Source of the DNA: an uncultured Bacteroidales bacterium
Lineage (GTDB): Bacteria; Bacteroidota; Bacteroidia; Bacteroidales; UBA932
NCBI GenBank assembly: GCA_946415345.1
Contig: CAMKRY010000002.1
Coordinates: 1 to 61,644, forward strand
DNA length: 61,644 nucleotides
Direction of reading: 5' to 3'
The notes beneath the pieces are model-generated. The model searched no databases. It saw only the letters and a list, made by a program, of their open reading frames with translations, and had not been told where the DNA came from. Each line of letters begins with the position of its first letter. Positions within the stretch are counted from its first letter, which is position 1. A program made the position numbers and the translations under genes. Below, in pieces: positions 53,681 through 61,644 of this stretch.

Positions 53681-53795
53681 AATCGATTATGTAGTTGTGT
53701 TTGGTTCCAGTCTTACAAACATAATCAAAAAGTTGGTAATTGGCAAAAACTTCGTAACTTTGCAGTCGCTTTTTTAACCGGTCTGTTTCGGTTTT

Positions 53796-53869
53796 GGTCG
53801 AGTAGCTCAGTTGGACAGAGCAACAGCCTTCTAAGCTGTGGGTCTTGGGTTCGAATCCCAACTCGATCA
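53796..53869 (+). tRNA. tRNA-Arg(TCT)
   Basis: Acceptor GGTCGAG/CTCGATC; anticodon loop CTTCTAA; T arm TTGGG-TTCGAAT-CCCAA. Confidence 0.95.
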
Positions 53870-53870
53870 C

Positions 53871-53902
53871 AAAACGCCGTCCTTTTCAGGGCGGCGTTTT
53901 TG
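53871..53902 (+). terminator. Rho-independent terminator after tRNA-Arg
   Basis: AAAACGCCGTCCTTTTCAGGGCGGCGTTTTTG. Confidence 0.85.
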
Positions 53903-53904
53903 TG

Positions 53905-55272
53905 TTAATAGTAGCGGTAGAACAGCGCGATGGACTCCATCCCGGCGAAGAGCTGCCGGAGGAGATAACTCTCGTTCGGGGAGTGGATGGTGTCGCGCTC
54001 CAGGCCGAATCCCATCAGCAGCGGATCAATGCCGAGGATCTTCTGGAGATCGGCCAGCACGGCAATGCTGCCGCCGCCGCGGCTGGGGACGGGCGTGATG
54101 CCGTAGACCTCTCCCATAGCTTTCGATGCTGCCTGGAAGGCCGGCGAGCTGATAGGAATCAGGAAGCCGTCGCCGCCTTCGAAGGGCGTGACTTCCACCT
54201 TGACATACGGCGGGGCGATGGCTTTGAAATGCTCAGCAAACAGTTTGGAAATCTCGGCACCGGTCTGGTTCGGAACGAGGCGCATCGAGATCTTGGCATG
54301 GGCCGTGGACGGGAGGACGGTCTTGGCGCCGGCGCCCGTGTAGCCTCCCCAGATGCCGCAGACGTCGAGGCAGGGACGGATGCCCGTGCGCTCGAGCGTA
54401 GTGTAGCCCTCTTCTCCGCGAACTTCATTGATATCAAGGAAAGCTTTGTACTCGTCGAGATCAAACGGTGCGCGGGCCAGTTCAGCCCGGTCTTCCGCAC
54501 TGAGTTCCACCACTTTGTCGTAGAAGCCGGGGACATTGACGCGGCGTGTAACCGGGTCGATGAGCGTAGCGATCATCTCACAGAGCACGTTGATCGGGTT
54601 CGCGACGGCACCGCCGTAGTGGCCGGAATGGAGGTCCTTGTTGGGGCCGGTGACCTTGACCTCGAGATAGGCCAGGCCGCGCATGCCGCAGTTGATGGAC
54701 GGGACCTTGTCGGAAATCATCGTCGTGTCGGACACGAGGATGACGTCCGCGGCGAGCAAATCCTTGTGCTCGGCAGCCCATTTCGGAAGGGCGCCGCTGC
54801 CGATTTCCTCCTCGCCTTCGAAGATGAACTTGATGCTGTGCCTTAATTGCCCGGTCCGGACGAGGTATTCGAAGGCCTTGATGTGCATGAAGACCTGTCC
54901 CTTGTCGTCATTGGCGCCGCGGGCGTAGATGGCCTCCTCGCCGGTCGCGGGATCCTTCGCGATGACAGGCTCGAAGGGGTCCGTGCGCCATTTCTCCAGC
55001 GGCTCCGGCGGCTGGACGTCGTAGTGGCCGTAGATCAGCACGGTCTTTTCCGCGCCAGGGACGTCCTTGCAGCCATAGACGACGGGATGGCCGGTTGTCG
55101 GATAAACGTCGGCGCTGTCGGCACCGGCCTCCAGCAGGAGCTCGGTCAGGCGCCGGGCACAGCGGGTCATATCCTCCTTGTGCTCGGGCTGGGCACTGAC
55201 GGAGGGAATGCGAAGAAGGGAAAAGAGTTCTTCAAAGAAGCGGTCTTTGTTCTGCTCGATGTATTGTTTCAT
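53905..55272 (-). CDS. M20 family dipeptidase
   Basis: VLIYGHYDVQPPEPLEKWRTDPFEP, YARGANDDKGQVFMHI, FEGEEEIGS. Confidence 0.92.
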   Translation of the reverse strand: MKQYIEQNKDRFFEELFSLLRIPSVSAQPEHKEDMTRCARRLTELLLEAGADSADVYPTTGHPVVYGCKDVPGAEKTVLIYGHYDVQPPEPLEKWRTDPFEPVIAKDPATGEEAIYARGANDDKGQVFMHIKAFEYLVRTGQLRHSIKFIFEGEEEIGSGALPKWAAEHKDLLAADVILVSDTTMISDKVPSINCGMRGLAYLEVKVTGPNKDLHSGHYGGAVANPINVLCEMIATLIDPVTRRVNVPGFYDKVVELSAEDRAELARAPFDLDEYKAFLDINEVRGEEGYTTLERTGIRPCLDVCGIWGGYTGAGAKTVLPSTAHAKISMRLVPNQTGAEISKLFAEHFKAIAPPYVKVEVTPFEGGDGFLIPISSPAFQAASKAMGEVYGITPVPSRGGGSIAVLADLQKILGIDPLLMGFGLERDTIHSPNESYLLRQLFAGMESIALFYRYY

Positions 55273-55306
55273 GAATATCGGTGTTTCGTGTTTTGTGGCG
55301 AAGCAT

Positions 55307-56587
55307 CTACCCGGCGAGGAAGCACAGGCGGTGGGCGGCGAAGGAGGAGGAAAGGGTGGCGGCGGGAGTGCGGCCGGCGGCGAGGGCGGCGAAGAAATCG
55401 CGAACGAGCGCCTCGTCGGCGCCGGCGTGCAGCGGCAGGTGCCGCAGATGGGTATAGTCCTCGTCAAGGACGCGCCCGTCGGCATAGTCGACATGAATGC
55501 AGCCTCCGTCGGCATGGAGCGTTCCGGCAGCACCTTTTATAACGGTAGCGCGTCCCTCCTCCAGGGAAGTGCCTTCCAGCCGCATGCGCAGCGTAATTCT
55601 GCCGGTAAGGCTTGTACTTATCTCCTGGGTGTCGTAAACGTTGTTGTCGCAGTGGTAGACGCAGCGGCCATAGCGGCCGGAAGCAAGCTCGCGGCGGATG
55701 ACCTGCTCCAGCGTATCGCCGTCGGGAATGTCAAAGCCGTCGGTCCACTCCCCTCTCTCGATATAGAGCGACACGGCGCTGTAGGCGCAGGAAGAAGCCA
55801 ACGGACAGTCGATGCAGCGATAGGCGGCACCGGAGGGAGCCGCGGAGGCCCGGAACTTGGCCCGCTCTCCCCTGCTGCGGACGGGACCGTCCAACTCGGC
55901 GCCGGTAATCCAGAAGATAAAATCGGCGTCATGGCAGCATTTGGAGAGGAAAATAGGCCCCGCATCGGCCCGGCGGGACCACAGGCCGCGGACAAAGGTA
56001 TGCGCCATCCGGTCCGGGCCGATATGCTCCGTATGGTCGATCTCCCGCAGCTGGCCCAGCGTCGCCGTGAGTTCCTTAATGCGCTGGAAGTAAGGATGGA
56101 ACCGCATCTCCAGACACAGCGCCACCGGCACGCCTTTGCGCTCGGAAGCCGCCAGCAGCGAGCGATAAGCCGATTCCGAAGAAGCCGCCGGCTTTTCCAG
56201 CAGCACCGGCCAGCCCCGCTCGACACAGCGCAGCGCCAGCGGCACATGCAGCCGGTCCGGAGCCGCGATGATCACCGCGTCGATACCGCTGCCGGAAGCC
56301 GGAGTGTCGGAAGATGTCGGGAGGAATGCGGTCTGCAAGGACCGTGAAGCGGGAGCTTGCTCCGGCTGGAGATACTGACTCCCGACGTCTTTCGACCGGA
56401 GGCTGGAGGCAGCAAAAAAGTCATCCGGGGAGGAGAAGCAGCCGTCGGCGGGAACGCCGAAGCGAGCGGCGGTCTGGCGGAGCCGGAGGGGGTCCGGTTC
56501 CACCAGGCAGCGCACGTGTACGCCCTCTGGCAAGCAGCCGAGGTACTTTCGGGCCCTGTTTCCCGCTCCTATGACGGCAATGTTCAT
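55307..56587 (-). CDS. Gfo/Idh/MocA family oxidoreductase with repeat-derived insertion in Rossmann domain
   Basis: MNIAVIGAGNRARKYLGCLPEGVHVRCLVEPDPLRLRQTAARFGV; IDAVIIAAPDRLHVPLALRCVERGWPVLLEKPAA. Confidence 0.88.
   Translation of the reverse strand: MNIAVIGAGNRARKYLGCLPEGVHVRCLVEPDPLRLRQTAARFGVPADGCFSSPDDFFAASSLRSKDVGSQYLQPEQAPASRSLQTAFLPTSSDTPASGSGIDAVIIAAPDRLHVPLALRCVERGWPVLLEKPAASSESAYRSLLAASERKGVPVALCLEMRFHPYFQRIKELTATLGQLREIDHTEHIGPDRMAHTFVRGLWSRRADAGPIFLSKCCHDADFIFWITGAELDGPVRSRGERAKFRASAAPSGAAYRCIDCPLASSCAYSAVSLYIERGEWTDGFDIPDGDTLEQVIRRELASGRYGRCVYHCDNNVYDTQEISTSLTGRITLRMRLEGTSLEEGRATVIKGAAGTLHADGGCIHVDYADGRVLDEDYTHLRHLPLHAGADEALVRDFFAALAAGRTPAATLSSSFAAHRLCFLAG
56306..56396. repeat. 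91-bp cruciform-type repeat inside Gfo/Idh/MocA gene
   Basis: 18-bp terminal inverted repeats (16/18) GTCGGAAGATGTCGGGAG/CTCCCGACGTCTTTCGAC with internal hairpins CGGTC-tgcaag-GACCG and GGAGC-tt-GCTCC. Confidence 0.8.
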
Positions 56588-56588
56588 C

Positions 56589-58627
56589 CTACTTCAGGCC
56601 ACGGGCACGAAGGAGCGCATCCGGGTTGGGATCAGCTCCGGTGAAGGAACGGTAGAGAACCATCGGCTCCTCGCTGCCGCCCTTCTCGAGGAAGGTACGG
56701 CGGAACTGCATGGAGATCTCCGGATTGAAGAGACCCTCTCTCTTGAAGCGCTCGAAGGCATCCACGTCGAGGACCTCGGACCACAGATAGCCGTAGTAGC
56801 CGGCGCTGTAGCCGCTGCCGAAGATGTGGTTGAAGTAGCTCGTGCGGTAGCGCGGGATGATCTCGTCGATGAGGCCCATCTCCTTGCAGACCTTCGTTTC
56901 GAAGTCGCGGATATCCTGGGCGGTCTGGAACTTGGCCACCTCATCCACGCTCAGTTCATGCCACTTCATGTCGAGGATGGAGGCGGCGCAGAGTTCGCCG
57001 GTCATAAAACCCTGGTTGAACTTGAGGGAGTTATTGATCTTCTCCACCAGTTCGGCCGGGATCGGCTCGCCGGTCTGGTAATGGTTGGCATACTGCGCAA
57101 GGATTTCCGGCTGGAATGCCCAGTTCTCGTTGAACTGCGAGAACATCTCCACGAAGTCGCGGGTCACGGACGTGCCGCTGACGCCCTTGTAGTGGCATTT
57201 CGTCAGGAAGCCGTGGAGGGCGTGGCCGAATTCGTGGAAGGCGGTCTGGACCTCGTCGACGGTCAGCAGGGAAGGCATTTCTTCCGTGGCCGGCGGGAAG
57301 TTGCAGACGTTGACGATGACCGGACGGACGTCCTCGCCTTCCGGCGTGACGTACTGGTCGCGGAAGTTGTTCATCCAGGCGCCGCTGCGCTTGGTCTCGC
57401 GGGAGAAGTAGTCGCAGTAGAAGATGCCGATGAGGGAACCGTCGGCGTCAGTCAGCTTGTAGGCCTTTGCGACGGGGTTATAGACCTCAACGTCAGGGGC
57501 TTCCTCGATGTTGACACCATAGAGTTTGTGGGCGGCGAAGAAGAGGCCCTTCTTGACGGAGTCGATCTGGAAGTAGGGCTTCGTCAGGTTCTCGTCGAGG
57601 GCGAACTTGCGGGCGCGGACCTTCTCGGCATAGTAGAACCAGTCCCAGGGCTGAATCTTGCTGCCCTTCGGCAGGAGCCCGGCGGCGATATCCTCGTCCA
57701 TCACCTGCTGCATGTCCTTGATTTCCTCTTTCGCCTTCACCATGGAAGCGTCCATGATCTTGGCGAGGAAGGCGTCAACCGTGGCGGGATCGCCGGCCAT
57801 CTTGTTGTCGAGCTGGAAGGCGGCGAAGGAGTCGAAGCCCAACAGCTTGGAGCGCTCGGCGCGAAGTTTCATGGTCTCAAGAACGATCTCGTTGTTGTCG
57901 TTCTCATTGCCGTGGTTGCCGCGGGAAGAATAGGCATAGAACGCCTTCTCGCGAAGGGCGCGGTCCTCACAGGTCGCCATCCAGGACGGATACTCGGAGA
58001 CGGTGATGCCGATCTCGGCCTTGAAGGCGTTGTTCTCGGCAAGGAGGTTCTGGCCGAATTTCTGCGACAGCGAGGCCAGGCGGGTGTTGATCTCGGCGAA
58101 ACGGGCCTTGCCGGCTTCGTCCAGACCGACACCGTTGCGCTGGAAAGCTTCATAGAGGTTCTTCGTCAGCATCTGCTGCTCGCGGGTCAGTCCGTCCATG
58201 TTCTCATAGACGGCCTTGACACGGGCGAAGAGGTCCGGATTCATCATAATCTCGTTCTCGGCGGCGGTCAGAAGGGGCGTAACCTCTTCCTCGATGGCCT
58301 GCATCTCCGGCGTGGAGTCGGACTCGGCAAGGTTGAAGAAAACGCCGCTCACCCTGGCGAGCAGTTCGCCGCTGCGGTCATAGGCGGCGACGGTGTTCTC
58401 GAAGGTCGGTGCCTCTTCGCAGGCGATGATGGCCTCGATGTCGGCCTTCTGCTGCGCGATGCCTTCCTGGAAGGCGGGCATATAGTCGGAGACTTCAATC
58501 TTGGAGAACGGGGCGGTGCCGTACGGGGTGTCCCATTCCTCGAAGAAGGGGTTGGTGCGTTCGGTTTTGGAGGTGCAGGCGGCGATGGCGGCCATTGATA
58601 ACAGGAAAATTAAGGTTCTTTTCATAA
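56589..58627 (-). CDS. M3 family metallopeptidase (oligopeptidase A/Dcp-like)
   Basis: FHEFGHALHGFLTKCHYKGVSGTSVTRDFVEMFSQFNENWA (HEFGH); lipobox AIAACTSK. Confidence 0.93.
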
Positions 58628-58658
58628 TGGGGAAACAAGCTCGAAATGACAAAAGAGA

Positions 58659-58684
58659 CCCCCGGTCGAGGCCGGGGGTGACGT
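58659..58684. repeat. 26-bp palindromic element next to a 12-bp fragment of the 26-bp repeat (58641-58652)
   Basis: GACCCCCGGTCGAGGCCGGGGGTGAC; preceded by GCTCGAAATGAC. Confidence 0.85.
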
Positions 58685-58699
58685 TAGGGTACAGCCCCC

Positions 58700-59836
58700 T
58701 TATTTCACGACGGAAACGGTGGGGTTGTCGACCAGGGTGAGCTGGGCGGCGCCGTTGTAGATCGTCAGGATGCCGGTCACCGTGATCGGGGCGCAGTCGG
58801 CGTCGTTGGACGCGTTCGGGTCGCCGATGATGGCGGGATCGATTTCCGTGTCGGCGAACTTGGCGTAGCCGCTGGTGCGGATCTGGACGGGCGTTTCGCC
58901 GATGTGGAAATACTGGCTCGTCGTGACGGCCACGGCATTCTCGCGGAGCATCTCCTTGACAGTCTTGGTGTTATCCTTGTCGAAGGAAGTGAAGGCATCG
59001 TTCATGCCGAGCTTGCCGTTGGTCTGGCACTCGTCGAAGTTGCCGTTGTCGAGGTACTCGAGGAACTTGGCCTTGGACATGGCCCAGGTGTTGACGCCGT
59101 AGGTCTTCTGGGAGCAGAAAACGCGGTTGTCACCGGACTTCTTGTCCTTGTACTGGTCGACGTAGAGGAGAATGAAGATGCGCTTGTAGTTGTCCGTCTT
59201 GTAGCTGCTGCTGGCGCCGTACTTCAGACCCTGAATCTGGACCAGTTTGCCCCAGAGTTCACCGGTGAAGCCGGTGCTGATGGCGGTCTTGATGTCTGCC
59301 TCGGTGACGACGGCAGGCGCAAGGGCCGTTGCCTGTTCGCCGCGAAAGACGTGGCGGTTGATCAGTTCCTGGAGGTCGATGTAGGAGGTCTCATACTCGG
59401 AGTTCTGGTCCTTCTCGAGGCCGAGCTGCGGCATGCCGTTGTAGGCGCCGAGCGTCAGGCCTTCGCATTTGACATAGACCCACTGGCCGCGGGTAAACTC
59501 GCTGTAGAGGGAGGACTTGCCGATCTTGACGTCGATGCCGCCAGTGTTGTCCTGGATATAGAGCTCGCGATAGACATTGCCTTCGCGGTCGTCGGAAATG
59601 ACCTGGCCCTTGATCCAGACGTTGCCGAGCTCGACACCGCCGGTCTTATACATGGCCTTCAGATCCTTGATGGTCGTAAACTCGCCGGAGAAACCGGGAA
59701 GGGTCGCCTCCGTGTAGGGAACGAATTCGGCGGGCTCGTTGTCACCGAACGTGAAGACGGGCTGCCATTCTTCTTTCAGACTCTGGCAGGAGACGAGGGC
59801 GGCAAGGGCCGTAAAAGCAATCAATAACTTTTTCAT
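58700..59836 (-). CDS. DUF5689-like lipoprotein
   Basis: Lipobox ALVSCQSL; TIKDLKAMYKTGGVELGNVWIKGQVISDDREGNVYRELYIQDNTGGIDVKIG. Confidence 0.8.
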   Translation of the reverse strand: MKKLLIAFTALAALVSCQSLKEEWQPVFTFGDNEPAEFVPYTEATLPGFSGEFTTIKDLKAMYKTGGVELGNVWIKGQVISDDREGNVYRELYIQDNTGGIDVKIGKSSLYSEFTRGQWVYVKCEGLTLGAYNGMPQLGLEKDQNSEYETSYIDLQELINRHVFRGEQATALAPAVVTEADIKTAISTGFTGELWGKLVQIQGLKYGASSSYKTDNYKRIFILLYVDQYKDKKSGDNRVFCSQKTYGVNTWAMSKAKFLEYLDNGNFDECQTNGKLGMNDAFTSFDKDNTKTVKEMLRENAVAVTTSQYFHIGETPVQIRTSGYAKFADTEIDPAIIGDPNASNDADCAPITVTGILTIYNGAAQLTLVDNPTVSVVK

Positions 59837-59842
59837 AGTCGC

Positions 59843-61644
59843 TTAGAATCTGAAATAAACGTTCAACATATAGTTCGTACCGGCCATGTAGAAGTACTTC
59901 GGATCGAAACGGTAGAAGCGCTCCTTGGCGACCGTGTTGTCGACGATACGGGTCTGCTCATAACCGCCCGTCTTGACGTCCTTGTTGTTGAGGAGGTTCT
60001 TGACGTTCAGCGAGAAACCGAGCTGGTACTTGCGCTGGATATACCAGGACTTGCCGACGGAGAGGTTGACGAGGACGGCCGGGTCGAATTTCTCCTGGGC
60101 GGTCATATACTCGATCTCTTCGTTGGTCATGTTGTTGTCCGGACCGGCGACGGCGTAATCCGTACGATAGAGAGGGTTCATGTCGAGGTAGGACTCGCCG
60201 AAGTACTCGACGTCCGCATCGATGAACCAGTAGTTGTAATTGTAGGCCAGGCCGAGGGAAGCGGCAATCTGCGGCGTACCCGCCACATAGTGCTGCGTCT
60301 TCTTGCCCTCGAGGGTCACGGTCTCCTTCCAGTAAGGGACCAGGACGTTGTCCATCACCACCGACGCGCTGTTGTCGACCGTCTGGGTCATGTGCGGATT
60401 GGAGGTGTAGACATAGTTGCCGAGGGCGAGGACGCCCTGGACGGAGAGGTTGTCGACGACATAGGTCGGGACCTTGAAGCCGAGCTCGAAGCCCATGTTG
60501 CGCTGGTCGATGCCGCTGATGGCGAAGTTCGAGAAAGCGTTCTGGATGTCGTCATAGGCGCTCATCACCTTCGACTGGTCGTTGATGGTGGTGAAGAAGG
60601 CCGTTGCGCGGACATTGATGCCCGGGGAGGCATACTGCCAGTTGAGGTCGGCGGAGAAGGTCTTCGTCGTCGTGAGGTCCTTCATCAGTGTGTTGCGCGT
60701 ACGCGGGGAAAGGAAGGCCTGGTTGAAGTGCGGTGCATCGGTGAAGTAGCCGACGTTGGCATAGACGCGCTGGTGACCGCCGATGACGTAGTTGAGGTTG
60801 GCCTTGGCGGCGTAGGTCAGGAAGCCGGAGACCTCGGACTTGCCGTAGGAGGTCTCCTCGGAGGCCTGGATGCCGGCGGCGGCCCACTGGGCGGCCATGG
60901 CGTCGTTCTCAGGCTGGCCCGGGAACAGACCCTTGCGGTTGAGACCCTCGCGCCAGAAGCTCTCGTGGCCGAGGCGGCCGGCGAGCGTCGCGCTGAAGTT
61001 GTCGATGGAGTACTTGCCGCTGACCCAGGCGCCGAAGTTGCGCACCTGCGCATAGTAGTCGAAGCCATACTTGTCACCGACCTTCAGGACGCGGGCCTGT
61101 CCGTTGGCGAGATAATAGTCGAGGTCGTTCTGGACCTTCCAGGGGGTCGTCGCGAAGTCACGTTCGGCGAAGTTGTCGGTATCGAGGAAATACTCGCCGC
61201 CGAGGAGGTCGGCCACCGTCTGGAAGTATTCCGTGCGGTTGATGCGGGCATTGATACCGCCGTTCACGATGAGGTCCACGGACGGACGCCATTTGAAGGA
61301 AGCGGCGAAGTTGAAGTCGCGCTGGTCCGTGCGGCGCTCCTGCTGGACATACTTGGAACGGCCGTTCTGCGTGCGGTTGATGTTGTAGATGCGGTCCCAG
61401 TCGATATGGGTGATGTTCGGGAAGTCCTCCGGATGGGTCCAGATCTCATTGGCCCAGCCGCGCTTGATGTCGTTGTAGCGGTTGAGGTCCGGATTGGGAT
61501 CGTAGAAGTAGCTCGGGAGGTTGCGGTAGTAGTCCGGACGGGGATCCTGGGCGTCGTACCAGTCGAGAGCTGTGTAGCCGTTCTTGCCAAAGCGGAACAT
61601 GGCCGTCGCCGAGGCGTTGAACTCATCGGAAGGGGTGTAGTCGT
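59843..61644 (-). CDS. TonB-dependent receptor, N-terminal part beyond window
   Basis: Barrel strands and C-terminal YMAGTNYMLNVYFRF; frame remains open to window end (DYTPSDEFNASATAMFRF). Confidence 0.85.
   Translation of the reverse strand, partial: DYTPSDEFNASATAMFRFGKNGYTALDWYDAQDPRPDYYRNLPSYFYDPNPDLNRYNDIKRGWANEIWTHPEDFPNITHIDWDRIYNINRTQNGRSKYVQQERRTDQRDFNFAASFKWRPSVDLIVNGGINARINRTEYFQTVADLLGGEYFLDTDNFAERDFATTPWKVQNDLDYYLANGQARVLKVGDKYGFDYYAQVRNFGAWVSGKYSIDNFSATLAGRLGHESFWREGLNRKGLFPGQPENDAMAAQWAAAGIQASEETSYGKSEVSGFLTYAAKANLNYVIGGHQRVYANVGYFTDAPHFNQAFLSPRTRNTLMKDLTTTKTFSADLNWQYASPGINVRATAFFTTINDQSKVMSAYDDIQNAFSNFAISGIDQRNMGFELGFKVPTYVVDNLSVQGVLALGNYVYTSNPHMTQTVDNSASVVMDNVLVPYWKETVTLEGKKTQHYVAGTPQIAASLGLAYNYNYWFIDADVEYFGESYLDMNPLYRTDYAVAGPDNNMTNEEIEYMTAQEKFDPAVLVNLSVGKSWYIQRKYQLGFSLNVKNLLNNKDVKTGGYEQTRIVDNTVAKERFYRFDPKYFYMAGTNYMLNVYFRF

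Noticed and set aside
51284-53908. 874-aa plus-strand ORF
   Set aside because: Antisense across two well-supported genes (kinase and GH109-like oxidoreductase) and into tRNA-Arg; artefact of high GC.

Overview
High-GC Bacteroidales-type chromosomal window. The assignment rests on TTTG/TTG-N19-20-TAnnTTTG promoters, SusC/SusD pairs, DUF1735/BACON/fimbrillin-like lipoproteins and S46/M60 peptidases; the species cannot be determined from the sequence. Housekeeping genes include tRNA-Gln/Met/Leu/Arg, smpB, queH, rpsP-rimM, a feoA-feoB fusion and an msrA-fRMsr fusion. Much of the rest suggests host-glycan degradation: a SusC-SusD-DUF1735-M60 peptidase-GH33 sialidase operon, GH31, GH20, a GH109-like oxidoreductase with a NahK-like kinase, and a sialate O-acetylesterase. 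The main second-look items are: (1) short palindromic repeats lying in-frame inside or at the ends of conserved genes (rimM, msrA, a Gfo/Idh oxidoreductase, queH, an esterase), resembling Rickettsia palindromic elements; (2) a candidate DUF3990 (ADP-ribosyltransferase-like)/XRE toxin-antitoxin operon whose promoter palindrome ACATTATAATGT recurs at a second, decayed Phd-type module 4.4 kb away; (3) that second module sits in a 613-bp insertion flanked by an exact 22-bp direct repeat which splits a formerly ATGA-coupled gene pair; (4) two related 44-46 aa microproteins absent from the ORF track, each with a TTTG-N19-TAACTTTG promoter; (5) several structured intergenic repeats. All family calls are from motif recognition by eye; no database search was run.
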